From Jeotgalibacillus sp. R-1-5s-1 (GTDB taxonomy: Bacteria; Bacillota; Bacilli; Bacillales; Jeotgalibacillaceae), in contig NZ_SORW01000023.1 in the NCBI RefSeq assembly GCF_004405105.1, positions 66,304 to 130,303 of the forward strand: a stretch of 64,000 bases of DNA. The letters are read 5' to 3'. Numbering within the stretch: position 1 is the stretch's first letter; each line of letters begins with the position of its first letter. A program made the position numbers and the translations under genes. Below the pieces are notes generated by a model that ran no database searches, was not told the origin of the DNA, and saw only the letters and a program-made list of their open reading frames with translations. Shown piece after piece: positions 1 to 8,586 of this stretch.

Positions 1-160
1 TCCCCGGCGTTCGCCGGGATTCTTCACGAAAGTGTCCAAGTTCTGACGAAAAGTGTCCAAACTGCATTGGAAAGTGACCAAGCTCAGGCCGAATGTGTCC
101 AAGCTCCGAAGTAAAGTGACCAAACCCCGCCCGAAAGTGACCAAACCCCCGCCGCCCGCC
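1..160. repeat. 21-bp tandem repeat array, isolated macro-unit
   Basis: A GC-rich hairpin (CCCGGCGTTCGCCGGG, positions 3-18) is followed from about 29 by at least six 21-bp units, each opening AAGTGTCCAA or AAGTGACCAA (one ATGTGTCCAA). The same hairpin-plus-repeats design recurs four times at 6719-7545. The 21-bp period keeps a reading frame open and gives a heptad-like SKLRPKV/TKPRPKV pattern, but I see no ribosome binding site, so I read it as a DNA repeat rather than a gene. The array may continue left of the window. Confidence 0.85.
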
Positions 161-205
161 CAGCCGCGACACAACAAAAAACCGGAGCACAGCCCCGGCT
201 TTCAA

Positions 206-1105
206 TCAGACCTGCTTTCCAAGCAGAGTCTCCATATGGTCCAGACCTTTTTTCGTTAGGCGGTAATGCATTTGGCCTTCAAACTTAATCTTTTCCACCA
301 GGGGACGGGAGCGGCTGAGTGCGATTTGAATCGCTTTGGCAGAATGCTCCGTGTTGAAATGCTGGCTCAGCACCTCATGTACATCCCGTGCTGATAAATG
401 CTCCACATCGAATTCCTTACGATAAATATAAAGAATACTTAGCGCCTGGTCCTCAATTCGCTCCAATCGACGCGGATCAGGGTTGTTCTCAAGATTGAAA
501 TCTTCAATTGTTCGTTCAGGAGCCTGCTTTACATTTTCAACCGCAGCGTGGTCACCTGACGCTTTTACTTCGGCACTGCTATTCTGCAATGCCTGGATGT
601 AAGCGATGCCGGACTCTGTGATTTCATAAGTCTTCTGAAGATCGGCCTGACCCGATTCCTGCAGATAGCCTTTTTTAACACACGTATGGACACTCAAATG
701 GATATTGTTTGGGACGGTATGACGCGCTTCACGGAATTGTTTCCGGACGGTTTTCGCGGTGAATGAGGGCTGCAGCTTATGTTGAAATAAATAGTAGGCC
801 ATGGCAAGTGTGAATTGCCATTCAGAGTGCAGAGGTAATTCCTCCAGGTAGCGCTGAATGTCGGGCTTATTTGCAGGATCGGCTGTTGGAAGCGGTTTTG
901 GAGCGGGAGACTGTTTTTCGATTTCAAATGTGCTTGAAATTCTTTCAAGTCCACGTGTGCTTTTTGGTTGGAGTTCGTCCCGCATTAGTTTTGACAAATA
1001 ACTTTTAATCTCTTGATGGTGCTCATCAACATAAGCACGATCCCCTGATACGGTATACTCGAAATCTTTATAACGAACACTTAAATGATACGATTCCTGA
1101 CCCAT
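206..1105 (-). CDS. Hypothetical protein with two winged-helix-like segments
   Basis: This 299-residue protein is not a family I can name. The N-terminal 80 residues are polar. Two later segments, about 82-173 and 212-296, are helix-rich and each ends in a similar wing-like motif (YEITESGIAYI and YRLTKKGLDHM), as in tandem winged-helix DNA-binding domains, so a DNA-binding role is an inference from pattern only. The ATG at 1105 is preceded by AGGAGGG at good spacing, which supports the start. It has no signal peptide or membrane segment and stands alone, with the 21-bp repeat array just beyond its 3' end. Confidence 0.6.
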   Translation of the reverse strand: MGQESYHLSVRYKDFEYTVSGDRAYVDEHHQEIKSYLSKLMRDELQPKSTRGLERISSTFEIEKQSPAPKPLPTADPANKPDIQRYLEELPLHSEWQFTLAMAYYLFQHKLQPSFTAKTVRKQFREARHTVPNNIHLSVHTCVKKGYLQESGQADLQKTYEITESGIAYIQALQNSSAEVKASGDHAAVENVKQAPERTIEDFNLENNPDPRRLERIEDQALSILYIYRKEFDVEHLSARDVHEVLSQHFNTEHSAKAIQIALSRSRPLVEKIKFEGQMHYRLTKKGLDHMETLLGKQV

Positions 1106-1337
1106 TTTAGAACCCTCCTAAAGGATTTTTTATCTATTTATCCTGTTTGTTAGTTTTTATTATAGTCCTTTCATCAGAGAAAGACAACCTTTTTTGTTCT
1201 TTATAAAGAACTTTTTTATAACCAATATGTTCTCAGTATGTTCTCATTAATATAATGTTATGCAGCATCTTGGAATGTTTAGCAAAACTAAAAACAGGTC
1301 ATACACATAACAAGCAAAAGTGAAAGGGGATCTTATC

Positions 1338-1847
1338 ATGCAACTGGACCCGATTGGAAAGATGTTATTCATGGAAATATGCAAAAAATTACGTGATCAG
1401 AAATGGACGGTGGATGACCATCGCTTTTATGATGATAAAGATATAACAGAGGCAGTTTTTTTGCTGCCGGATCATTTTGTCGAAACAGAAGACAATCCCG
1501 AGCTTGAGAAAGTTATTGCAAGTGTGAGCTATGCAGGGGAGATAGATAAAATGAAGGAGAATCATATAGACGGTGTCCATGTAACTTTTTATGCAAAAAG
1601 GCTTAAAGCATTGGACTTAACAAAGGCTATTGGTTCTGTCACACCTTTTCAACAAAAGAAAAACGCGACAACAATCGAGTACTTCATTGATCAGCCATTT
1701 GCTGATGAAAAAGTGCAAAAGTGGATCGAGGAACTATTTTCAGTACTGGAAAATAAAATGACGGAATTATACGGCGATGAGATAAAGCAAATTCCAATCG
1801 TTTTGTTACCTGCAAGACTTCAGGATTTACCGATTCATCACACATAA
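1338..1847 (+). CDS. Hypothetical cytoplasmic protein, 169 aa
   Basis: The start is the ATG at 1338, 8 bases after AAAGGGG; an in-frame GTG 18 bases upstream sits in front of the ribosome binding site and is less likely. The protein is acidic, mixed alpha/beta in appearance (for example VSYAGEIDKMKENHIDGVHVTFYAKRL), with no signal peptide, membrane segment or motif I recognise. It is monocistronic and ends at a strong bidirectional hairpin. Function unknown. Confidence 0.65.
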   Translation: MQLDPIGKMLFMEICKKLRDQKWTVDDHRFYDDKDITEAVFLLPDHFVETEDNPELEKVIASVSYAGEIDKMKENHIDGVHVTFYAKRLKALDLTKAIGSVTPFQQKKNATTIEYFIDQPFADEKVQKWIEELFSVLENKMTELYGDEIKQIPIVLLPARLQDLPIHHT

Positions 1848-1887
1848 AAAAGATGGCAAAGCGCATGCAGCGCTTTGCCATCTTTTT
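1847..1887. terminator. Bidirectional intrinsic terminator
   Basis: A perfect stem, AAAAAGATGGCAAAGCGC paired with its complement across a five-base loop, is flanked by A- and T-runs. It separates the convergent genes ending at 1847 (+) and 1886 (-) and can stop transcription from both sides. Confidence 0.9.
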
Positions 1888-2074
1888 AATAATCTTCTTC
1901 CTCAGCTTTCCAACTCCGAAAAGTATGTAAGCCGATCACCATAAAAATGAGAAGAAACTCCAGTATAAACGAGTCACTAAAAGCGGGTGAAAAGAGATCT
2001 GTGAAAAATTTCATAAATATATAAGAGACTAATAAGACCGTGGATAATAAAGTGGCGACATTTAGCAGTTTCAC
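1886..2074 (-). CDS. Small membrane protein, 62 aa
   Basis: The short protein has two hydrophobic stretches (residues about 5-24 and 36-51) and an acidic tail KAEEEDY, so it is probably an integral membrane protein with two helices. A clear AGGAGGTG lies upstream of the ATG. It ends at the shared terminator at 1847-1887. No family recognised. Confidence 0.6.
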   Translation of the reverse strand: MKLLNVATLLSTVLLVSYIFMKFFTDLFSPAFSDSFILEFLLIFMVIGLHTFRSWKAEEEDY

Positions 2075-2110
2075 TGAAGTACACCTCCTGTAAATCTTTT
2101 GAAATAATGA

Positions 2111-2263
2111 TTATTGTAAACGTATTTGGCTGTTGACTGATTTTTTCCAACGGGATCCTTCAGGTGAAATCTGAATCGGATGGTCAATACGTACGTGAGA
2201 AGGCTTGAGCGAATGGATAAAAGTGAACCGTTCTTCTAGGTGAAAAAGCGTTTCTTTATGCAT
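2111..2263 (-). CDS. Small hypothetical protein, 50 aa
   Basis: The ATG at 2263 follows AAAGGAGG at 8-base spacing, which favours this start over an in-frame ATG 63 bases upstream that lacks a ribosome binding site. The product (MHKETLFHLEERFTFIHSLK...) is basic, has no membrane segment and matches nothing I know. The good translation signal is the main reason to call it a gene. Confidence 0.45.
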   Translation of the reverse strand: MHKETLFHLEERFTFIHSLKPSHVRIDHPIQISPEGSRWKKSVNSQIRLQ

Positions 2264-2429
2264 AACCGCGCCTCCTTTTGACAATATCATACGACCGGGA
2301 AGGCCGCAGTTCAACAAAATCATCATTTTTTAATCACCCTGTTACACAAATAATATATGTAGACATTATTCGACAAAGTATGTGTTCTACCATGACATTC
2401 GGGTAACGAAAAAGATTCCCGAAACTGCC

Positions 2430-2455
2430 GTTTAACTCTATAATAAAAAGGGTAA
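2430..2455 (+). promoter_or_regulatory. Sigma-B type promoter of the RsbR paralogue
   Basis: GTTTAA at 2430-2435, a 14-base spacer and GGGTAA at 2450-2455 fit the Bacillus sigma-B consensus (GTTTAA-N12-14-GGGTAT) with one change. It lies 46 bases before the start codon at 2502. Confidence 0.6.
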
Positions 2456-2501
2456 AGTTTTTAAGAAATTTCATAATTTTCATGTTTGAAAGGGGTCGCC
2501 C

Positions 2502-3335
2502 ATGGCTGAACAAATTGATCAGACATTAGAAAAGCTAACGGATTATATTCTGGACCGGAGAATACAGTTGGCTGAACAAATTACTGAAGAACAAAACAGA
2601 CGATATTCCCGATTGCGAAGTATTTCTGAAAATTTATTACCATTAAGAGTCGAACTCGTCACCCTTTATGGAGAAGCACTTTCCATGGATCCGATAGAGA
2701 GAGCAATCCGCATTGAAAAATGGGGACTTGAAACAGGTAAACAATGTGCAGAAATGGGTACCACGCTCGATTCCATGCTAAAAGAGGTTCCTTTATATAG
2801 AAATACAATTGGGGAATTAATTAAAGAAATAGCGATTACATATGATTATTCAGTAGCAAAATTATACGATGTTATTTCCATTCTCGATCAGACCGTCAAT
2901 GAAATAGTCTATTACTTCTGCTTACCGTTCGTAGAAGTCCAGACTAAGAGCCTGCAGGCTTCTCAGGAACAGATGCTTGAAATGTCCGTTCCGGTCGTAC
3001 CTGTGGACAATGGAGTAGCAGTATTGCCGCTTGTCGGGACGATTGACACTCATCGTGCGAAGTTAATCATGGAAGAGTCGCTTACCAAATGCCTTGAACT
3101 GAACGTGGATCAATTTGTCATCGACTTATCAGGAGTCGCCATGGTTGATACATTTGTAGCTCAAAAGCTTTTCCAAGTCATTGACTCATTAAAATTAATC
3201 GGTGTTGTGCCGAAAATCAGTGGGATCTCACCGGAAATGGCGCAAACCATTGTACAGTTGGGACTTGATTTTAAAGATGTTCCTTCATATGCCACGCTTA
3301 AATCAGCACTTAGTGAAATCGGTTTTAAAAGATAA
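2502..3335 (+). CDS. RsbR-family stressosome protein (non-haem globin + STAS)
   Basis: This 277-residue protein has the RsbR layout: an all-helical N-terminal sensor (about 1-150, non-haem globin type) and a C-terminal STAS domain (about 163-275). The STAS part contains IDTHRAK and VDTFVA; their threonines, T183 and T217, correspond to the two sites phosphorylated by RsbT in Bacillus subtilis RsbRA. In that family the protein joins RsbS in the stressosome and holds RsbT until stress activates sigma-B. No rsbS, rsbT or sigB is adjacent, so this is an orphan paralogue like the RsbRB-RD group. Its own promoter looks sigma-B dependent, which would give feedback. AAAGGGG precedes the ATG. Confidence 0.88.
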   Translation: MAEQIDQTLEKLTDYILDRRIQLAEQITEEQNRRYSRLRSISENLLPLRVELVTLYGEALSMDPIERAIRIEKWGLETGKQCAEMGTTLDSMLKEVPLYRNTIGELIKEIAITYDYSVAKLYDVISILDQTVNEIVYYFCLPFVEVQTKSLQASQEQMLEMSVPVVPVDNGVAVLPLVGTIDTHRAKLIMEESLTKCLELNVDQFVIDLSGVAMVDTFVAQKLFQVIDSLKLIGVVPKISGISPEMAQTIVQLGLDFKDVPSYATLKSALSEIGFKR

Positions 3336-3368
3336 GAAAAAAGCCACTCCATTTTCGGAGTGGCTTTA
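3336..3368. terminator. Bidirectional terminator between convergent genes
   Basis: AAAAAAGCCACTCC, a short loop, then GGAGTGGCTTT. It serves the stressosome gene on the plus strand and the LysM-3D gene on the minus strand. Confidence 0.85.
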
Positions 3369-3386
3369 CCTATATGGTTAACCTGA

Positions 3387-4172
3387 TTAGTCCAGGATTT
3401 TAACGTCGACTGTTTTAACGCCCCAGTTAAGAGCTGCATCCTGAGATGGGATGAATACGTCGATTTTGTTACCTTTAATAGCGCCGCCAGTATCTCCTGC
3501 GATCGCTTCACCATAACCTTCAACCCATACACGTGATCCTAATGGAATAACGTTAGGGTCTACTGCGATTACCTTCTGGTTAGGATTTGAACGAAGATCA
3601 ATACCTGTAGCAGTGACACCTGAGCATCCTGCACAGTATGCAGTATAAGCTGTTGCAGTTACAGTCAATTCCTGAGTAGCTTCAGCAGATGGAGCTTCTC
3701 CACCAGTACCTTCAACGCCCTCAGCTGACTGAGTCATGCCTGTGTCTTCTGCTGGAGCTTCTTCAGCTGGTGCTGAAGTTTGTGCAGGGGCTGCTGCCTG
3801 AGCAGTTCCACCAGCTACAACGAATTCCTGTCCAGGGAAGATCAGGTCACTTGATAGACCGTTCCAGCTCATAAGCTGATCTACTGAAATTCCGTTTGCA
3901 GTGGCAATCTTGTATAGAGTGTCACCTTTTACAACAGTGTACGTTTCTTCAGAAGATGCTTCTTCAGAAACTGTAAGTGTTTGATTTGGATATATAAGTG
4001 TTGATGACAGGTCATTCCACTCTTGAATTTGTTCTACCGTGACATTGTTCTTTTGAGAGATGCTCCACAGTGTATCTCCTCTTTGTACTGTGTGCTCTGC
4101 TGCTGACGCCTGTGCGGCTGTTCCAGCTGATAATGCTGCGATTGCGGTTAGTGCAACGATTTGTTTTTTCAT
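3387..4172 (-). CDS. Secreted LysM-LysM-3D wall hydrolase (YocH-like)
   Basis: The start ATG at 4172 opens a signal peptide (MKKQIVALTAIAALSAGTAA, cleavage near ASA-AE). Two LysM peptidoglycan-binding domains follow (about 25-70 and 76-121, each with GDTLxxIA), then an Ala/Glu/Pro-rich linker and a C-terminal 3D domain (about 170-261) carrying the conserved aspartates in VIAVDPNVIPLGSRVWV, AGDTGGAIKG and KIDVF. This is the architecture of Bacillus YocH and resuscitation-factor-like lytic transglycosylases, which cut wall glycan outside the cell. GGAGGG stands upstream. It is divergent from serC-serA, with separate promoter space between them. Confidence 0.9.
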   Translation of the reverse strand: MKKQIVALTAIAALSAGTAAQASAAEHTVQRGDTLWSISQKNNVTVEQIQEWNDLSSTLIYPNQTLTVSEEASSEETYTVVKGDTLYKIATANGISVDQLMSWNGLSSDLIFPGQEFVVAGGTAQAAAPAQTSAPAEEAPAEDTGMTQSAEGVEGTGGEAPSAEATQELTVTATAYTAYCAGCSGVTATGIDLRSNPNQKVIAVDPNVIPLGSRVWVEGYGEAIAGDTGGAIKGNKIDVFIPSQDAALNWGVKTVDVKILD

Positions 4173-4293
4173 AAAATGAATACCCTCCTTCTCACTAACG
4201 AGACCAATCATAACATCTGTAGATTTCAGTGGAGTGTCATTCAAGTTAGAATGCAGTGACAATTAGATTACGAGGTTAATTGTCCTTGTCTCG

Positions 4294-4322
4294 TTGACAT
4301 GTGTATACAGGAGGCATATACT
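4294..4322 (+). promoter_or_regulatory. Sigma-A promoter of serC-serA
   Basis: A perfect TTGACA (4294-4299) and TATACT (4317-4322) are separated by 17 bases. The spacer contains GTATAC. The transcript would have a leader of about 60 bases; I see no T-box or riboswitch in it. Confidence 0.8.
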
Positions 4323-4385
4323 ATAACCTATCTTTTAGGAAAAATCTTTTATTGATTTAACGTGGAAGAGAGGAGCAATAGAAGA

Positions 4386-5480
4386 ATGGATCGAGTCGTC
4401 AATTTCTCAGCAGGACCTTCGGCTATGCCGCTCGAAGTCTTGATACGAGCGAAGTCTGAGCTTATTAATACAAATGGTTCAGGCATGTCAGTTATGGAGA
4501 TGAGTCACCGCTCACAACATTTTGAAGAAATTTTACAGCGAACCAAGGACCTTTTGAAAAAAAGTTTAAACATCCCGGAAAACTACAAAATTTTGTTTTT
4601 GCAGGGGGGCGCATCGTTACAATTCAGCATGATTCCTTTAAATTTATTACAAAAAGATCACGAGGCAGCCTATATTATTACAGGTTCATGGTCCCAAAAA
4701 GCATTTCAGGAGGCGACAAAAGCCGGAAATGCTTCGGTACTCGCAACATCTGAAGACACATCATTTACTTCTATTCCCGAACTATCAAATCTTACACTTA
4801 AAAACAACACATCCTACGTGCACGTCACGGGAAACAATACAATAGAAGGAACACGGATTACGAGATTACCTGATTTCGGCGTACCGGTTATCAATGACTG
4901 GTCATCCGGTATCCTGTCAGAGAAAATCAACGTCAGTGATTACGGTATGATTTACGCAGGAGCCCAGAAAAATCTCGGACCCTCAGGTGTAACCGTCGTG
5001 ATCATCCGTGACGATCTCATCGGACAGGCTCCTGACTGGGTGCCAACAATGCTCAACTACAAAACACATGTAAAAGCCGATTCTCTCTATAATACACCGC
5101 CGACGTTCGGCATCTATATGATCGGTCTCATGCTTGAATGGCTGCAGGAGCTCGGTGGCGTGGAAGAGATCGAACGCCGCAACCTTGAAAAAGCTTCTCT
5201 ATTATATAGCGTCATCGATGAATCACCGATTTTCAGTTCACCTGTCAAAAAAGAAGACCGTTCACTCATGAACATTCCATTTAAAACTGACAGCGAGGAA
5301 CAGGATCGTGCCTTTCTTCATTTCGCTGCATCCAGACAGCTCGTGGAACTGAAAGGCCACCGTTCTGTAGGCGGCATGAGAGCGAGCATGTACAACGCCA
5401 TGCCGCTTGAACACGTGGAACGCCTGGCAGACGCCATCAAAGAATTCGAGAAAATTGCTGTGGGAGGTACTTACCGTTGA
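4386..5480 (+). CDS. serC: Phosphoserine aminotransferase SerC
   Basis: This 364-residue PLP-dependent enzyme makes 3-phosphoserine from 3-phosphohydroxypyruvate and glutamate, step two of serine synthesis. Family hallmarks are VNFSAGPSAMP at the N-terminus, the FLQGGASLQFSMIP cofactor segment, INDWSSGILS and the Schiff-base lysine in YAGAQKNLGPSG; the C-terminal LKGHRSVGGMRASMYNAMP binds substrate phosphate. The ATG at 4386 has AGAGGAG upstream; an in-frame GTG at 4362 lacks one. The stop overlaps the TTG start of serA, so the two are translationally coupled. Confidence 0.96.
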   Translation: MDRVVNFSAGPSAMPLEVLIRAKSELINTNGSGMSVMEMSHRSQHFEEILQRTKDLLKKSLNIPENYKILFLQGGASLQFSMIPLNLLQKDHEAAYIITGSWSQKAFQEATKAGNASVLATSEDTSFTSIPELSNLTLKNNTSYVHVTGNNTIEGTRITRLPDFGVPVINDWSSGILSEKINVSDYGMIYAGAQKNLGPSGVTVVIIRDDLIGQAPDWVPTMLNYKTHVKADSLYNTPPTFGIYMIGLMLEWLQELGGVEEIERRNLEKASLLYSVIDESPIFSSPVKKEDRSLMNIPFKTDSEEQDRAFLHFAASRQLVELKGHRSVGGMRASMYNAMPLEHVERLADAIKEFEKIAVGGTYR

Positions 5481-6661
5481 CGTATCAGATTAAAACCTAT
5501 AACCAGATTGCCAAAAAAGGACTCGATTTACTCGACAGCCAGTATGAAATCAACTCAGATCAGGACCCGGACGCCATATTACTCCGCAGCCATAAGCTGC
5601 ACGGACAGCCGATCCCGAACTCCGTCCAGGCAATCGCCCGCGCCGGAGCAGGCACCAACAATATCCCGATCGACCAATGCACCGAACAGGGTATCGTCGT
5701 CTTCAATACACCAGGAGCTAACGCCAACGCAGTAAAAGAGCTCGTCATCTCCTGTCTCATCGCAAGCGCACGAAACCTGTTCGACGCCATTAAATGGACC
5801 AGCACGCTAAACGGGGAACAAAACATCGCAGAAAAAGTAGAAGCCAACAAAAAAGCCTTTATCGGGCATGAAATCAGCGGTAAAAAACTCGGCGTCATCG
5901 GACTTGGCAACATCGGCTCCGTCGTAGCTAATGATGCACTCGCGCTCGACATGGACGTCATGGCGTACGATCCATTCGTCTCCGTCGACGTCGCCTGGAC
6001 CATTTCACGAAACGTCCAGCGCGTTCATCAGCTTGAAGAACTGCTGGCAGTGTGCGATTACATCACCATCCACGTCCCGCTCAGCCCAAAAACAACCGGT
6101 CTGATCGACGCCAAAGCATTTAAAGCGATGAAAAAAGGCATCCAGTTCATCAACTTTGCCCGCGGAGAACTCGTTGATGAAGTCGCATTAAAAGAAGCAC
6201 TCTTAGATGGAACCGTCGGGAAATACATTACCGACTTCCCGAACGACGAAATCTTCGGCCTTGATAACGTAGTGGCAACACCGCACCTCGGTGCATCCAC
6301 CACCGAATCCGAAGAAAACTGCGCCGTCATGGCAGCGCGCCAGCTCAAAAACTATCTCGAAACCGGCAACATCAAAAACGCGGTCAACTTTCCAAACGTC
6401 AGCCTGCCACTCACATCACCCGGCCGCCTGACCATCATGCACCGCAACATCCCAAACATGGTTGGACAATTCTCCAACCTGCTGGCCGAACGCAACTTCA
6501 ACATCGCCGACATGCTCAACCGAAGCCGCGGCGACTGGGCCTACACCCTGATCGACATCGACAACAAGCTCAACGACTCTGAAGCCAACGACATCATGGC
6601 ACGGCTTCAGAATATTGAAGGTGTTGTGAAGGCAAGGCATATTGCAAACGGCTGGCATTGA
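5477..6661 (+). CDS. serA: D-3-phosphoglycerate dehydrogenase SerA (short form with ACT)
   Basis: The enzyme oxidises 3-phosphoglycerate to phosphohydroxypyruvate, the committed step of serine synthesis. It starts with TTG at 5477, overlapping the serC stop (TTGA), behind GGGAGG. Visible are the Rossmann loop GVIGLGNIGSVVAND, the catalytic Arg in FARGELVDE, Glu in NDEIFG and His in ATPHLGAST. A single ACT domain occupies about residues 325-394, the usual serine-feedback module. At 394 residues it is the compact type without the intervening domain of the ~525-residue Bacillus enzyme. The reversed order serC-serA is an operon sharing one promoter and terminator. Confidence 0.95.
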   Translation: MTYQIKTYNQIAKKGLDLLDSQYEINSDQDPDAILLRSHKLHGQPIPNSVQAIARAGAGTNNIPIDQCTEQGIVVFNTPGANANAVKELVISCLIASARNLFDAIKWTSTLNGEQNIAEKVEANKKAFIGHEISGKKLGVIGLGNIGSVVANDALALDMDVMAYDPFVSVDVAWTISRNVQRVHQLEELLAVCDYITIHVPLSPKTTGLIDAKAFKAMKKGIQFINFARGELVDEVALKEALLDGTVGKYITDFPNDEIFGLDNVVATPHLGASTTESEENCAVMAARQLKNYLETGNIKNAVNFPNVSLPLTSPGRLTIMHRNIPNMVGQFSNLLAERNFNIADMLNRSRGDWAYTLIDIDNKLNDSEANDIMARLQNIEGVVKARHIANGWH

Positions 6662-6663
6662 TG

Positions 6664-6695
6664 AAAAGCCCCTTTCTGCGGAGAGGGGTTTTTTG
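6664..6695 (+). terminator. Terminator of serC-serA
   Basis: AGCCCCTTTCTGCGGAGAGG followed by GGTTTTTT forms a hairpin immediately after the serA stop. Confidence 0.8.
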
Positions 6696-6718
6696 GTTTG
6701 TTAAGGTCTTTAAGAGCT

Positions 6719-7545
6719 CCGGCGTGCGCCGGATTGTTCATGAAAGTGTCCAAGTTGGGGCGGGAAGTGACCAAATAGAGTGGGGAAGTGTCCAAGCTCG
6801 GGCCGAATGTGGTTAAGCTACGGAGTGAAGTGTCCAAACCGCGGGTGAAAGTGACCAAGTGTCGTTCGGGTGCTACATTTGTTTTTTGTACAAGCGAAGC
6901 GTCCAGTCAAGCAGCCCTTAGGTACCTAAAGGCAACAAGAGCCCCGGCGTGCGCCGGATTGTTCATGAAAGTGTTCAAGTTGGGGCGGGAAGTTACCTAA
7001 CAGAGTGGGGAAGTGTCCAAGCTGGGGTCGAATGTGGTTAAGCTACGGAGTAAAGTGTCCAAACCGCGGATGAAAGTGACCAAGTGTCGTTAGGGTGCTA
7101 CATTTGTTTTTTGTACAAGCGAAGCGTCCAGTCAAGCAGCCCTTAGGTACCTAAAGGCAACAAGAGCCCCGGCGTGCGCCGGATTGTTCATGAAAGTGTC
7201 CAAGTTGGGGCGGGAAGTGACCAAACAGAGTGGAGAAGTGTCCAAGCTCGGGCCGAATGTGGTTAAGCTACGGAGTGAAGTGTCCAAACCGCGGGTGAAA
7301 GTGACCAAGTGTCGCCACTGCGCCTCACCAGTTTTCAGTCCAAGCGAAGCGTCCGGCCAAGCAGGTTTTGGGTACCTAAATGCACTGAGAGCCCCCGAGC
7401 TTCGCCGGGATCTTTCGTGAAAGTGTCCAAGTGTGGGGCGAAAGTGACCAAACAGCATTGGATTGTGTCCAAGCTCGGGCCGAATGTGGTTAAGCTACGG
7501 AGTAAACTGTTCAAACCGCGGGTGAAAGTGACCAAGTTCAGTCGC
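6719..7545. repeat. 21-bp tandem repeats in four ~225-bp macro-units
   Basis: Four macro-units begin near 6719, 6943, 7169 and 7393. Each opens with a GC hairpin (CCGGCGTGCGCCGG, or a diverged form in the fourth) and carries six or so 21-bp repeats with the core AAGTG(T/A)CCAA; one repeat per unit reads ATGTGGTTAAGC. A spacer with GGTACCTAAA links the units. Repeats stay in one frame, so open frames appear on both strands, but none has a ribosome binding site. A 21-bp spacing equals two helical turns, which would put every core on one face of the DNA. Confidence 0.88.
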
Positions 7546-7705
7546 GACCTTGCGGTCCCGTACGATAAATTTTGTCTATCCTGTAAACACCTAAACACTT
7601 CCAGACAACAACATAAGCATTTTCCCTTTATCTTTTACATAAAATATACGATAATAATATTAAATAACTGAATATTTCAAATTTAAGTGACGGGGGGAGG
7701 GTCCA

Positions 7706-8164
7706 ATGTTGCTGACAGTCAAGATGATGAAGCCGTTTTACACACTCCAGGAAGGCAACGAGCTAAAGCTTGTCTTTGCGTACCAGTATTTCTCCGTTGT
7801 CAAAGGTGAGGAAGTCTATCAGTTTATCCCGGTCGAATCGAATGAGATCCGCATCAATCTGAAAACAAAACAGATTGAAAATCTCACCGATATCTTTGTG
7901 TTCCAGCGAGGCACAAGAATTTTCAGAGTCCCATTATTTCAATTGCTGCAGATATCCGATCTGCTTGAACATCTTCAGGCCATCGCCCAATTTTACATCC
8001 AACAGATACAGTCAGAAGAGGAGGAAGAAGCCATGAATGAAGAAATTACGAACCTAGAACTGCAAAACCTCTACCGGCTGATTGACAAGGCGCTACTCGA
8101 AGGTGACCGTGATCTGTTTATGGAGTTGACTGAAAAACTCAAAACAGAGGAGGCGGCACAGTAA
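7706..8164 (+). CDS. IDEAL-domain protein
   Basis: The 152-residue protein has a beta-rich N-terminal part (about 1-105, including VVKGEEVYQFIPVESNEIRINL) and a C-terminal helical IDEAL motif (about 113-150, LQNLYRLIDKALLEGDRDLFMELTEKL with conserved IDxAL...D...F). IDEAL domains are found in several short Bacillus proteins, some of which bind regulators such as ComK or Clp adaptors; the partner here is unknown. GGGGGGAGGG lies 6 bases before the ATG. It is monocistronic, between the 21-bp repeat array and a strong terminator. Confidence 0.75.
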   Translation: MLLTVKMMKPFYTLQEGNELKLVFAYQYFSVVKGEEVYQFIPVESNEIRINLKTKQIENLTDIFVFQRGTRIFRVPLFQLLQISDLLEHLQAIAQFYIQQIQSEEEEEAMNEEITNLELQNLYRLIDKALLEGDRDLFMELTEKLKTEEAAQ

Positions 8165-8185
8165 TGGTTCCGCAGCGATGTCCAT

Positions 8186-8226
8186 AAACCCGCATTTCAT
8201 GAGCAAGAGATGAAATGCGGGTTTTC
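8186..8226 (+). terminator. Terminator of the IDEAL-domain gene
   Basis: AACCCGCATTTCAT and its exact complement across an eight-base loop, followed by TTTTC. The region 8227-8470 beyond it is AT-rich and shows no gene. Confidence 0.85.
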
Positions 8227-8470
8227 ATATGGTTTTATATCCAAGTAATATACTTGGGAAAATTCTTAAAAAACATGCCAAACGACCCTCAAAAAAAATT
8301 TCTTCTATCCGAACTGGATCCTCAAATCCACTTATCTCGAATTAAAAACATTTTTCTAATCAAATAATTCATAAAAAAGTTCATCTGATTAAAGAACAAG
8401 TGTCTTTACATATGTAAAATGAAATAAATGATCTGTAAATCTTACAAATCCCGATCTACCGCCAAAAGCA

Positions 8471-8502
8471 TAAAAAAAGACCACCTGATTGTTCAGGTGG
8501 TT
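8471..8502 (-). terminator. Terminator of the receptor-peptide operon
   Basis: Read on the minus strand, ACCACCTGA, a four-base loop and TCAGGTGGT are followed by CTTTTTTT. It lies about 85 bases after the peptide gene and closes the two-gene unit. Confidence 0.85.
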
Positions 8503-8586
8503 AATGAGAGGGTATTGCTGGGTCATTTCATAATCTTATTTTAGTATAAAATCAGCTAAAAGTCTATTGGGAAAATTGAATTTACA

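Noticed and set aside
53-259. Open frame with SKLRPKV-like heptads
   Set aside because: It is the coding appearance of the 21-bp repeats; there is no ribosome binding site, and similar frames open on both strands.
4263-4385. T-box or serine riboswitch before serC
   Set aside because: The leader after the promoter is only about 60 bases and shows no specifier or antiterminator structure.
5560-6658. Minus-strand open frames inside serA
   Set aside because: They mirror the GC-rich codon use of serA and lack starts with ribosome binding sites.
6719-7545. CRISPR array
   Set aside because: Repeats are adjacent 21-mers without unique spacers of constant length, and no cas gene is nearby.
6788-7671. 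Several open frames across the 21-bp array on both strands
   Set aside because: They overlap each other, restart inside repeats and have no translation signals, so I treat the region as repeat DNA.
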